Shown here: in pieces, positions 31,855 through 42,500 of the stretch
Layout of the letters: each line of letters opens with the position of its first letter
Numbering within the stretch: the first letter of the stretch is position 1
From: Blakeslea trispora
Lineage: Eukaryota; Mucoromycota; Mucoromycetes; Mucorales; Choanephoraceae
Length of the DNA: 64,000 bases
Reading direction: 5' to 3'
Assembly: GCA_025331445.1 (NCBI GenBank)
Contig: JAIWNE010000018.1
Coordinates: 342,865 to 406,864, forward strand
Program-made: the position numbers and the translations under genes
The notes under the pieces: generated by a model
What the model was told of the DNA's origin: nothing
The model's input: the letters and a program-made list of their open reading frames with translations, nothing else
Databases searched by the model: none

Positions 31855-32880
31855 TTAATGATGAGTTAGCCCACCTTTATTCTTAATGACCTCTTTAAGT
31901 CTACTAGGCATGCTTGCAATGAGTTTGTTCCAATCTTACGGTTGTAGTTCATCCCAGACCCTTTGCAAGCATGCCTTATACTCCTCCAAGTCTTTTGGGC
32001 GCCTACCTCTAGCCCGAAGGGCCTGCACACGCCTTTTCATTATCATCCACAAATTTTTGATTGGATTCAAATCTGGCGATTGTGCAGGCCATGGTAAGAC
32101 TTGCATACCTCTCTGAGCCTTCCATTCTTTTGCAGCTCTGCATCTATGAACCGAAGCGCCATCTTCCATTAGGATAAGATCTTGCTCCGTTCCAAAGAAT
32201 CTTAGGAGCGCGCTTTCGTATATGCAGGATACGAAACGCGGTCCCTTTCACTCTTCATTGCTGCAAAAGTGAGGCTCAGACTTAAGGTCATACCTGATGG
32301 CTCCCCAAACCATCAGGCTAGTTCTAGCACTCTTAAAAGTAAGCGCCAAGCAACCCTCCAGATACTTCTCACTTGCTAAGCGCCAAACCATGACAGCGGC
32401 GGAATTCTTGCCGTTTTCGAACGAGCTTTCCTCCGTGAATATCACCTTCTTCCAGTCCTCGACCGTGAGATGTTGGTACTTCTCTGCAAACTTGAGTCGA
32501 TTGAATCAATGCAAAGAAGTAAGAAAGGACTTTCTCACGGCCACACGGTTGCGAAACCCCATACTGTGCAAAGCACGACGTACCGTTGAGGGGTGAACTC
32601 TAACAGGGAGAGATGCTGTCAATTTAGCCAGTGTGGCTCTCCTGTTAAAGGTCACCTCTCTTCTGAGTATTCTCAGTGTTCTAGGTGAGAGTTTCTTTGG
32701 TCTACTAGATCCTTTTGTTCGAGCCGTGGTGTCCCTTAATTCTACTCTCTTCAGAGCCACATAATTGGTGGCCTTTCTCACCCCTAATGTGAGTGCAATT
32801 TGAGACACTTTAATTCCTTGTTTTCTCATTTCAAGCATGATACGCTTTTCTTCGTCGTTTAGGAACTTTCTGATGAACAT
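31855..32880 (-). pseudogene. Tc1/mariner transposase of copy II, frameshifted
   Basis: ATG at 32880 opens FLNDEEKRIMLEMRKQGIK and a first helix-turn-helix (VSQIALTLGVRKATNYV). It continues to VHPSTVRRALHSMGFRNRVA before the frame is lost near 32510. Later parts are WKKVIFTEESSFE (here the first Asp of the DDE triad reads as Thr-Glu-Glu, i.e. TD replaced), MVWGAIRYD, LILMEDGASVHR and WPAQSPDLNPIKNLW, in which the catalytic Glu is Lys. A TAA precedes DWNKLIASMP, and the gene ends KGGLTHH at 31855. The enzyme is therefore dead by frameshifts, a stop and two catalytic substitutions. It is in the same family as the copy at 12034-13059. Confidence 0.82.
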
Positions 32881-32981
32881 TTTATTATAAAAGAGATGAA
32901 AAAAGGTTCTAGAGTATTTTGCATTTTTTACGTGTTTACATCGGGCTTCAAAAAATTCAAAATTTTTTTGGGAGCCCACTG

Positions 32982-34333
32982 TACATTGTGAAAACTAGTT
33001 GGAATCGATAAGAGCTACTTCTTTCATTGAGCTCATCAAACTTCGTCTTCAACTTCACACCAGATTGTCTTTCAAACTCAATAGCAATCGACTCAGTAGG
33101 ACTAAGAGGCTTTGTCGGTTTGAAGCTTGTACTAATCAGATATAGACCAGATGCAGAGGTAGCTCGAGAACAAGCCACATACATCAATGATCTATTTAAT
33201 ACCCTTCCTTGAAGTTCAACAGCGACTTTGCTATAAGTAGATCCTTGACTTTTGTGTATTGGAAGTGCTTTGGATACAGTCAAGGGAAACTGAGTTCGCT
33301 TTACAGAGAGTGTGCTGTTGGATCGATGCTTTACAATCAATGATACAGGGTCAATTGGTGTCCAAGAGGCTGAAGGCGAAGAACTTCGAGGATTAGCAGA
33401 GTGAGCAGCACGTCTTTTATTTTCACTATTGGCATCATCTAATAAAAGCCAGAGTTTGATTGCCTTCTGTACAGGTTCAGAGCTTGAGTTTTCCTTGTAC
33501 TGTCCATATTCGATTTTTCTAAGCGTGCCCGTAGTACCATTAGTGAGGCCGTCACTCGTATCCAAGTTGTTGGTGATCATGTATTTTGCTCCAATCTTTA
33601 AGACTAAGGATTTATGCAAACCCATCGTTTTATGAGCAGGGATGTCATTATTTTGCATGTAACTCAACAAACTTTGTCTTGCAAGATTATTGCCACCTTT
33701 TCCTACGACTTGATCAAAGCAATTTGAAATCGTGGACTCACTGTCAATTGTCGCTAAAACACTAGAATTACAAGCATTCACTGCAATGTTGGTAAAATAC
33801 AGTCTAATGATACAATCATCTCTCTGGTTAGCAACATCTGCAGGCAAAGGAGAAAACAGTCTACTATTGAAGATGCTTATATCTGCTTGAGTCATTGCTC
33901 CAACGGCCATGTTGTTAAGAGCGTTTGCAAACAAAGCATCATCTCTTTGTCGCATGATTCCACTTAATCTATGGGGTTTGAAACTATGCCAGATCTCTTG
34001 CATTCTTAGTTCCATCAATACGCTGTTAATATTTCCGGAAGGACTAGCATAGATTGGAGATTCCATAACAGGAGTTAGCTGAAGGAAGTCTCCAAAAAGG
34101 ATGACATGACGACCTCCAAAAGCTTGCTCAGAGTTAAATGTGTCTCTCAATCGTTTGTCAATCCAGGAGAAAACTCGGGTGGAAATCATGCTAATCTCGT
34201 CAGTGATAACTACTTTCAGTTCAGCCAAGGCCACAGAAATTGCATGAGAGACATCGGATGAAAGCTCGTTGATTTCAGAATGATTCACTGGTAAATGTAA
34301 AGCAGAGTGGATTGTTTGACCATTGATGTTGTA
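32982..34333 (-). pseudogene. Helitron piece 3: helicase C-terminal two thirds
   Basis: It resumes the Pif1-like helicase after the Tc1 copy III insertion with NINGQTIHSALHLPVNHSEI. It then gives VVITDEISMIS (Walker B), FGGRHVILFGDFLQLTPV (motif III), HRLSGIMRQRDD, and later TVSKALPIHKSQGSTYSKVA and LMYVACSRATSASGLYL (motifs V and VI). Open for about 443 codons, with no stop until the Tc1 copy II junction at 32981. It supplies the strand-unwinding motor of rolling-circle transposition. At its downstream edge QLVFTM leads, across the Tc1, to the endonuclease at 27709, with a one-base frame difference. Confidence 0.9.
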
Positions 34334-35970
34334 CAGTGACCCGCAAAACTGTCCAAAAAGAATTAATTTTCACGTTTATCCTCGTTTTCGGGGTCTTAAA
34401 CTCATTTAAACACCCGCTTACTGTACCTCATCTTTTAGCCCTAGCTGTTTACTACCTTTTCGCAAAGTATGAAGCTGATTGGTCATTTCTGGGCGGAAAA
34501 CGAAAACTTCAAAAAATTAATCTATTTGGACAGTTTTGCGGCTTTTATTCATTTTTGGTATTAATTGTCAATTTGGCCGCGTTTTGCATCAATAACACGT
34601 TGAACTCGATTAGGCATGCTCTCAATTAGCTTTTTGCACATGTCTGGCTCAATGTTGTTCCAAATTTCGGTTACACGAGAGAATATCTCATGTATAGAGC
34701 TGGGAGGGGTGGGATACGCGGCCAAACGACGTTTAAGTACACCCCACAAGTTCTCGACGGGGTTCAAGTCGGGTGAATAGGCTGGCCAATCCAAGACTTT
34801 AATACCGCAATCCTCTAGATGTTTAACAGTTTTTTTGGCAGTATGCTTGGGGTCGTTATCTTGTTGAAAGACAACGGTGTCTTCGTCATAAACATGATAT
34901 TCTAAGGTTTTCACCAACCCATCATTGAGGATCTCGATGCACACATCGGAATTCATCTTGCCTTCAATCTTAGTGAGATAATCAGGACCCTTCCAGCAGA
35001 AACAGCCCCAGACCATGATGGAACCACCTCCATGCTTGTAAAAATGGTTCAGTTGAAAGTCTTTCAACTCCTCACCTGATGCTTGCCACACCCATTGAGC
35101 ACCGTCAAAGCCCAAGCGGTTGATCTTAGTCTCGTCCGAGAAAACCACGCGTTTCCAGTCGTTAACCGTCCAGTTTTGGTGGCTTTTGGCCCAGGCCAAA
35201 CGGTCCTCCTTGCGTTTGGGAGTCAAAGGAAGCACGTCCGGCTTATGAACAGCTTCTAAATTGGCGCGTTTGAGCAGCCTGCGAACTGTATCATTGGAAA
35301 CGACCACTTGTTGATCTGCAAGGAACCTTTGCGCGTCTTTTGCAATTGAAAAAGCACCGGTGTTGATGCCCTGGAGAACCTTGCGCTCGAGATACTTGCT
35401 CATCTTGGCAGGTCGGCCACCTTGATGTTGCGGCATGTCGACATTATACTCACGACGAATGTTTGAAACGGTACTTTTACTAATACCCAATATTGAGGCA
35501 ATGTCACGAACAGTTTTACCATTCAAAAGCATTGCTTTGACGTCATTGCGCTTGTCATTACTTACGTGGCTTGGCATTTTGTCGATCAGGTTAAAGATGT
35601 CGCTACATGTCGCGATGTCAGTATACCAGATGTCAAAAAGAAAGGAGAAGAACTTACTTGAAACTTGTAGAAAAGTAAAGAAAAAAGAAAAACAAGCCTA
35701 CCCCCTGAAAAAACCCAACTTTTATGTGCACACCCCCCTTCAATTCTATTTCTCTCGGACACCCGCAAAACTGTCCAAATAGATTAATTTTTTGAAGTTT
35801 TCGTTTTCCGCCCAGAAATGACCAATCAGCTTCATACTTTGCGAAAAGGTAGTAAACAGCTAGGGCTAAAAGATGAGGTACAGTAAGCGGGTGTTTAAAT
35901 GAGTTTAAGACCCCGAAAACGAGGATAAACGTGAAAATTAATTCTTTTTGGACAGTTTTGCGGGTCACTG
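34334..35970 (-). mobile_element. Tc1/mariner copy III, intact, with 208-bp identical inverted arms
   Basis: Begins CAGTGACCCGCAAAACTGTC at 34334 and ends with the complement at 35970, flanked by TA on both sides (34332-34333 and 35971-35972). The arms 34334-34541 and 35763-35970 are identical as far as I can compare them by eye. Each arm is itself bordered by the inverted motif CCGCAAAACTGTCC, so the element has four copies of this putative transposase site. It carries one uninterrupted transposase gene. Removing the element and one TA restores the Helitron helicase reading across GKAAY|NINGQ. This is the youngest-looking insertion of the window. Confidence 0.93.
34561..35577 (-). CDS. Intact Tc1-like DD34E transposase
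   Basis: A 338-residue protein from ATG 35577, normal length for Tc1-like transposases (about 340). Residues 5-45 form the first helix-turn-helix (VRDIASILGISKSTVSNI). A GRPAK AT-hook-like motif lies at 54-58. A second helix-turn-helix lies around 65-105 (VVVSNDTVRRLLKRANL). The catalytic core has D148 (VVFSDETK), D240 (VVFQQDNDPKHT) and E275 (SPDLNPVENLWG), with 34 residues between D240 and E275, hence DD34E. All three residues are present and there is no stop or frameshift. Both identical inverted arms are also present, so this element could be active or a source for relatives. The family differs from Tc1 copies I and II (ends QIDN, not GGxTHx). Confidence 0.95.
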   Translation of the reverse strand: MPSHVSNDKRNDVKAMLLNGKTVRDIASILGISKSTVSNIRREYNVDMPQHQGGRPAKMSKYLERKVLQGINTGAFSIAKDAQRFLADQQVVVSNDTVRRLLKRANLEAVHKPDVLPLTPKRKEDRLAWAKSHQNWTVNDWKRVVFSDETKINRLGFDGAQWVWQASGEELKDFQLNHFYKHGGGSIMVWGCFCWKGPDYLTKIEGKMNSDVCIEILNDGLVKTLEYHVYDEDTVVFQQDNDPKHTAKKTVKHLEDCGIKVLDWPAYSPDLNPVENLWGVLKRRLAAYPTPPSSIHEIFSRVTEIWNNIEPDMCKKLIESMPNRVQRVIDAKRGQIDN

Positions 35971-37646
35971 TATGCTGCCTTTCCAGTGGGAGCTGTCAAG
36001 AGAACAGTTGGATTATTAAAATCTCTGTTGACATCCTCATCATAAAATCTCACAAGCGCTTGATACAGTGTGCGAATTAGCATACTCTTTCCGGTTCCAG
36101 CACCACCAGTAACAAACAATCTCAATGGTGTGGGTTCATCCAAAAAGTCTTTGTTGTGCTTAATATGATCAAGGACATGATTCAAAAAGGATCTTTGAAG
36201 TGTACTCAATTGAGAGAACAAGTTGAAGGATTCAAAAGAACTGATCTTGTCCGGTCTTGTGTACTTGTCAATCATAGTCACAGATGTTGCTTCGGTATTA
36301 TCTTGAATCTGAGCAACATATCCTTCCTGATCGAACTCATAACCAGAGATCACGTTGTCTTCCGAATTGGTAAACAAAACATTTTCCTCAAGTTAGTCCT
36401 CGTTGTTGTTTTCATTTCTGCGATCAGTTTCCTGAGCTCTGCAAGCTTTTAAAGGATTGAAAACTCTGGGCACTAAACCTTCTTGTTCTTCATCCACAGT
36501 TGCATCATCTTCTTCATTTTCCGCTGCTGCTCGACGTTCTGCTTCAGAAATGAATTCTTCAATTGATTCGTCTGCTATCTTCGAAAACTTTCTTCTTCTT
36601 TCAAAGATTGTCTCTTTGATCTGACCGAATATTTCAGCAGAATCTATTTCTCAAAGATCTGTTTGTTCAGTTCTCCAAGGCATGTAAAGCATCAGCAAAG
36701 AGTAAAAATGAACATCTGGGTTCTTCTCCAAAGAATGCAAGTGGTACCGAATAATTTTTGGTTGTTTTCGTTTCCTAAGAAACCCAAGGTGATAGGAAAG
36801 AGGAATCAATCTATTGCTCAAAATTGGCTCTTCTTCATCTGCATCATCGTTGATGTTATCTGCATTTTCTGTCCTTGATGTGACGCTTTTCTTGCTGACA
36901 TAATCGTAATAAGCAACGAACTGAGCTAGGTTTACGTCTTCTATGCCGCATGGTCTTGCCTGATAGTACTCGATCATGCCCTTGTTGTAAATGTCTTGCG
37001 ATCGTTCATCCATCTCTTCTAAGTCAGCCCTTGCCTTAAGTATTCTTTTTCTGTATTCAGGTGGCCCTGTAGCTATGAATACTGTCTTTCTACTAGCTTC
37101 ACACATATGCAACTGCAGCAAGTTGTATGCAGCTTCTTGCGCGGACACCTCACTCAAGTTGTAGTAAGCAGCAGCAAGATTTTGCAAAATCTTTCGTGGT
37201 CCACTATTATCATTAACACTATCTTTTAAAACAGCTGTCAAATGATCAGAGATACTTCTATCACTCTTGTTGATGTACTCGACAACATAAGCACAACAAG
37301 CATATGGATCCAAAATGAACTGAATGTCAATGTTGGCACGATGAAACTTTAGGATCTTGCTGTTGAATTGGTTTATGTTGACATGTCTAACTTTTCTTCT
37401 CAAAAATACAAGAGTCATCTTTAGTGTGGATTTCACTGCGTTCAAGTAATCATCTCTGCTCAATCCAAAGATATTTAGAAAATCAACAAATGTCATATCT
37501 GATGTACCTAAGTTGCTGCTGTTATTGTCCAAGTACTTGCGCACTTTTCCTCTCCAATCCTTGTATTTAGGTTCACTCCCTTCAAGCAAAGGATCCAAAT
37601 CACAGTTTGATCCATAGGAAAAATTGAGATATTAAAACGACACTTC
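35971..37646 (-). pseudogene. Helitron piece 2: Rep second half and helicase Walker A
   Basis: From 37646 the frame reads RFNISIFPMDQT, the Rep zinc-linked FPMDET-like motif, then slips near 37620. From 37598 it continues with a domain containing paired tyrosines in CCAYVVEYINKSDRS (Tyr at about 37289 and four residues on), the Y2 nucleophiles of the HUH endonuclease. It next gives IPLSYHLGFLRKR and HFYSLLMLYMPWR, and after stops at about 36655 and 36396 the helicase start FVTGGAGTGKSMLIRTLYQA (Walker A, about 36100). It ends LLTAPTGKAAY at the TA of Tc1 copy III. The Rep part nicks and ligates the strand during rolling-circle transposition. At least one frameshift and two nonsense codons make it inactive. 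Confidence 0.87.
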
Positions 37647-37935
37647 TGTGGTATTTCCCTAAGCTTCCTATAGCCAAGTCGAATTAGATTACACCTATAA
37701 TACTAAAACCTTCTAGTACAATGTTAACATCATATTAGAAGGTAAAAATCATATAAATGATTCTACGTATTTTATTGGTACTGAACTTAAATTACAAGAG
37801 ATTGATTTTTATTATAAGCTAATTTACTTTTGACTTATGAATCTTCCCTTACTTTTAATAAAGGATTCAAGGAGACTCATTTCGCTTAGCCGACTCATTT
37901 TTTACAACTTACTGATTCATACGTCAAATATCACA
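37647..37935 (+). repeat. 5' LTR of the chromovirus
   Basis: Begins TGTGGTATTTCCCTAAGC and ends GTCAAATATCACA. It differs from the 3' LTR at one position as read by eye (base 15: A here, T there). It contains TTTAATAAAGG, a possible polyadenylation signal, about 65 bp before its end. Confidence 0.96.
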
Positions 37936-37943
37936 TTTTTTAA

Positions 37944-39412
37944 ATGAATTCTGCCGACAATACCTCCAACAACAACAACAACTCATCCAGTTCTGTCACT
38001 ACCCCTGGTCGCGACATTCACGTGCTTGAGGAATTTATTCTTGATGACTGTATGTTGTTCGCTGAAGATGACGGTTTACTTGGCCAACACAGCGCTGAAG
38101 CTATGGACATTGATAGTACCGTAGACCGCGTTGGCATTCGCCATGAAGAGACTCTTAGCTCTGGTGAAACTAAGGGCATTCAAAGTAAAATTGCCGCTCT
38201 CATCCGAAGAATCGAGGGAAACGTAGCTGCCTGTGAGCTCTTCAAGAACCAACTTGATGCCGCCATGAGGTTGCCCATCCCTGATGATGTCAACGAACAC
38301 GCGCTTAGCGAGCACAGACTTTCTGCCTTGTCTAAGCGTATCGAGACCTTTAAAGCTGCCATTACCTCTGATATAGAGCTACTTGACAGCATTAAAAAGA
38401 CCCAGTTCGAGGATCAATCTCGTGTTAAGCAATTGCGTGCTCTGAACAAGAAGAGTTCGGACAAAGGATCCTATTTGGATATTTCTGAGTCTGATCTCCC
38501 GAAGTTTAAGATCAAGCCCTTTTTTGAGAGAAATTCAGCATCTCTTTCTCAAAAGCCTTTAGATGAAGATCCCATAAGTGACTTCATTCAAAAGTTTGAA
38601 CGCCTTTATCTTGTTAAGCGTGTGGATGTCAGTCAACATTGGTACTTTCATCTTCACACTTGCTTTAGTGACGATTCGGCCGTCTTAAACTGGTATAGAC
38701 ACCATGTTCAGAATCTCATTGAGATTCAAAAGAAGTAAATCACTTGGGAGGCTGTAAAGAATCTGATGAAAGAAAGATTTGGGAACGCATCTAATACAGA
38801 TGTTTTGATTCGCAGTGAACGATTGTTGAACGCTAGACAGCGTAGGGATGAAATCTTTCTTGAGTATCTTGATCGTTTCAATAACTACCTTTCTGCTGCT
38901 AAGATAAGAGTTGATGACTGTAACATCTTTATCATTCATTTCCTGAACACCTTATTTGGCAAACCTTTGAGGGATAAGGTAATTGAAATCCTTAAAGATG
39001 ACAATTATAAACGCAATTTGCGTAAGAGTACTGGTTCTACTGCTGACAGCAAATATGCAGACAATGAGCACTACATTCCAAGTAGCTTTTTAGATTTTGA
39101 AAGCATTATGTACAAACATAAAGTTGAGCTCAACGACTTGTCTTCTGAAATTCTTCTTAAGACCAAAGAAAAAGAAGCTCAGAATCTAAGCAATGCTGAG
39201 AATAAGAAAAGAAAACTTGCTGCCGATGTTCCTGCCTCAGTTAATGTCAGCAACAGCAAGGATACAAAAGCTAATGTCAATGACATTAACACCCTTATTT
39301 CCCTTTTGGACCTGAAGACGCCTCCCTCTCAAGAGCAACGCAAAAAAACTCAGGGACAATGGATTATGTACCTTTTGCCGAGTAAACAAATACTCTAAGG
39401 AACACATTGACA
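37944..39412 (+). pseudogene. Chromovirus gag, broken
   Basis: ATG 37944 opens an Asn/Ser-rich start, a helical region and a capsid-like segment (FFERNSASLSQKPLDEDPIS, then KFERLYLVKRVDVSQHWYFH). An in-frame TAA at 38736 separates this from ITWEAVKNLMKERFGNAS, which continues in the same frame to about 39365. A one-base slip then leads into a zinc knuckle CTFCRVNKYSKEHIDTC (39367 onwards). Gag would coat the RNA in cytoplasmic particles. The TAA most simply derives from a Lys codon. The stop, the slip and a further frame change into pol show that this copy cannot make a normal polyprotein. Confidence 0.82.
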
Positions 39413-39519
39413 CATGTGTACCTCGTAAGGAATACATGGCCAAAAAAAAGGTAGACACCATTAAAGACAATGTCAAAAAAACCGAAAACAATACTGAAAA
39501 AGAAGGTATTCTTTTCTAG

Positions 39520-42500
39520 AACAACTGACGATGATCTTGCTCCCTCCTCTGATGCCTCTGATGACGATGATTCAAGCATCGATGAATATGCTGCTGCCTT
39601 AGCTCAATACAATCAAAGTCTATTTGATGGTACATATAATGACTCTTAAAATAAATCAGTCTTTAGTATTTCAAAGTATTCCTCATCGAATGACAAACGT
39701 ATTCTTATTTCCTCTTTAAACTCCTCACCTAAAAAGCGATCTAATACGGTTGGCGATATTGATAATCCTTTTGAAACCAAAAACTTGGCATATGCTCCAG
39801 TTTCTTGCATTACAATTAACAATGTCGACACCAACTGTTTTATAGATACAGGTGCTGAAGTTTCCTTAATTAGCAAAGACTTTGCTATTAAGAATGATAT
39901 CGCATTTGAAAACATTTCAGGTTATTTATGCGTTGCAGACGGTAAAAAAGTCCCACGCCAACAAACTACTGAGTTCTTGTCTGTAGAATATGACGGTCTT
40001 ATGAAAACAATTCTTCATAAGTTCGACATCATAGATAACGACCAGTTAAAGAATGAAAGAAAAGTTATAATTGGGTACGATTTGCTTCCTAAACTCAATA
40101 TCTTTCTTACAAATGTAGCCTATAAATTCAAAAGTACAACTAAGGTTGATGATGCTAATGAAGATAAACCTTATGAGCCTAATGTAACTCCATATGGCTC
40201 CGACAGAGAGCAGAATGCATTTTTTAAGGCGCTTAAACCATATATTATCGCTAACAAAAATCTCAAACCTGATTCTCTCTGCAAATTGCGTGAAAGTGTA
40301 TTGTATCTACCCACTCCAGAAGGATACTATGCCAATTTGAAACAGTATCCTATCACTTATTCCGATCAGCACAAGGTCATGGCAATCATTAATGAATGGT
40401 ACGATTCTGGTATTATCACTGAAGCAGAACCTTCAGAATGGAACTTACCTATCACCGTAACTCCCAAAAAGGACTTGAATGGTAACAAAACTGGTTTAAT
40501 CCGAGTTGTCTTGGATACAAGATTGCTTAATAAAGCACTCCCAGTAATCAACGAAACCTTACCATTGATTTCTGACATTTATCATGCTATGGCTGGTGCA
40601 CAAGTATTCACTACGATTGATCTGAAAAGTGCATTCTCACAATTCCTTGTGAATCCCGAGGATCGTAAAAAAAACTAGTTTTACTGCTCCTAACGGCTTG
40701 AAATACATGCATGTTAGATCTCCCTTCGGTGTGTCTACTATTAGTCAATTGTTCTCTAGGGTGATGTTAACTCTCTTTAAAGATATGGCTCATGTCTCGG
40801 TGTTTGTGGATGATATTTGTATCTTCTCTCAATCCATCGAAGCTCATTTCCTGCATGTCAAAGAAGTTCTTGCAATCCTTACCGGAGCGAATCTACGTGT
40901 CAACTTTGATAAATCTCATTTTGCCAAAGCTGAAGTATTTCTACTCGGCTTCTCTATATCTGAGCATGGAAGACGTATTAATCAAAGAAAGCTTACAAAC
41001 GTAATGAATTGGCCACGCCCAACACCATCTAAGCAATGTGCTGCATTCCTTGGATTCGTAAACTATTTTAGATAGCATCTCCCAAATGTTGCAAAATTAA
41101 TGGCGAATTTGGATGCTCTACGATCTTTCGATGCATTGAACAAGAAATCAAAAAGTGTATTTACTTGAACAGATGTTCATGAGCACGATTTCAAAGCACT
41201 GAAATAGATCCTGGCATCTGATGTTCTACTAAGCCATCCAAACCATAGTCATCCATTCTGTATTGCCACTGATGCTTCAAGTTATGCTATTGGCTGTTGC
41301 TTGTACCAAGAGTATAATAAGACAACTGCAGATGGTGAAACTAAAACTATTACCAAGTACATTGGATTCTTTTCACGTAAGTTGAGCAAAAGTGAACAAA
41401 ACTATAGCACAACTATGCGTGAATTGCTTGCTATCATATATGCTTTAAAGCAGTTTCATAAATTCATCTGTGTTGTGAGTGTAAGAATGAAACAGAGAAA
41501 TCCTTTAGAACTTGTATAGTTTATTAAAGAAAAATCAGATGTCGTTTATAGCTATGGAATATCTAGGTATTTATATCTTTTAGGTCGGATAAACTGATTC
41601 TATCATCTAGAGATGATCAGGGAATCTATTTTAATATCGAGGATACGGAACACTATATCATTGACCATGTCTCAGATATTCAGTCTACTCAGCTCTCAGG
41701 TCATAGCTGATCTGAGATGGTAAGATAGAAAAAATTGTTTTAATAAATTCTTTAGCACCATCTTGTCATTTTCATTGTCACATCAATTCTGATTCGGTAT
41801 AGCTGATATCAATAGTTTATCCACATCGATAAGGCCTGAGTCCCGAGAGCCAATTGGTCTATTTGATATATGATCCAATTTGTCTCTCAAGTTAGCATCA
41901 TATTAGAATCGATCTCTAAAGGATAGATAGATGAAGTAGACATTGATCTATTACAGTTACTCTAGTTCTATTCTAGACTCTATGTCCAGATATAGTATGT
42001 ATAATAATACTTTGTATCATTTATTTCGTAATCAGTATATAGATTCTAAATGTTGACAACAATCTGGAACGTGCACTTTACTGTCTTTTGTGATCACAAG
42101 GCTCTATCCTTTGCTCATAATCAAACGAATGCAAATTCCATGCTCATGAAATGGCTCGACGTGTTTCTCGATTATGACTTTTCAGTTGTGTATCGTAAAG
42201 GTTTGGATAATATTCTGCTTGATATGCTGTCACGTTTGTTCGAACCTGATAATACTGATAGTTGTAACAAAGCTAATACTGCCATCAACAAACGCATTTT
42301 GCTTACCAAGAATAATTTTGGCATCTCGAATACAATCAATGAACAGAAAAAGAAGTTCAAGATTAAAGAAGATTCACGCTTGGAAAAAGATAAAAAAATT
42401 CCTTGCGTAGCCAAAAATAATGATAAGGATATTGTGTCACACAAAGATGACACTATTGAATTATCTAATGAAATCAAAAAGTCTCTTTTACAAACAAAGA

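Larger units (their letters stand above)
27710..32981 (-). mobile_element. Tc1/mariner copy II, itself split by a Plavaka transposon
   Basis: The left end CAGTGAGGCCCCAAAATTTT starts at 27710 after TA (27708-27709). The right end, inward on the other strand, CAGTGGGCTCCCAAAAAAAT, starts at 32981, followed by TA (32982-32983). The arms are imperfect but collinear (CAGTG, CCCAAAA, T-run, AA.CCCG). Subtracting the Plavaka insert 27760-31699 leaves about 1.33 kb, the same size as Tc1 copy I. It is inserted at a TA inside the Helitron between its helicase and endonuclease domains. Confidence 0.8.
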
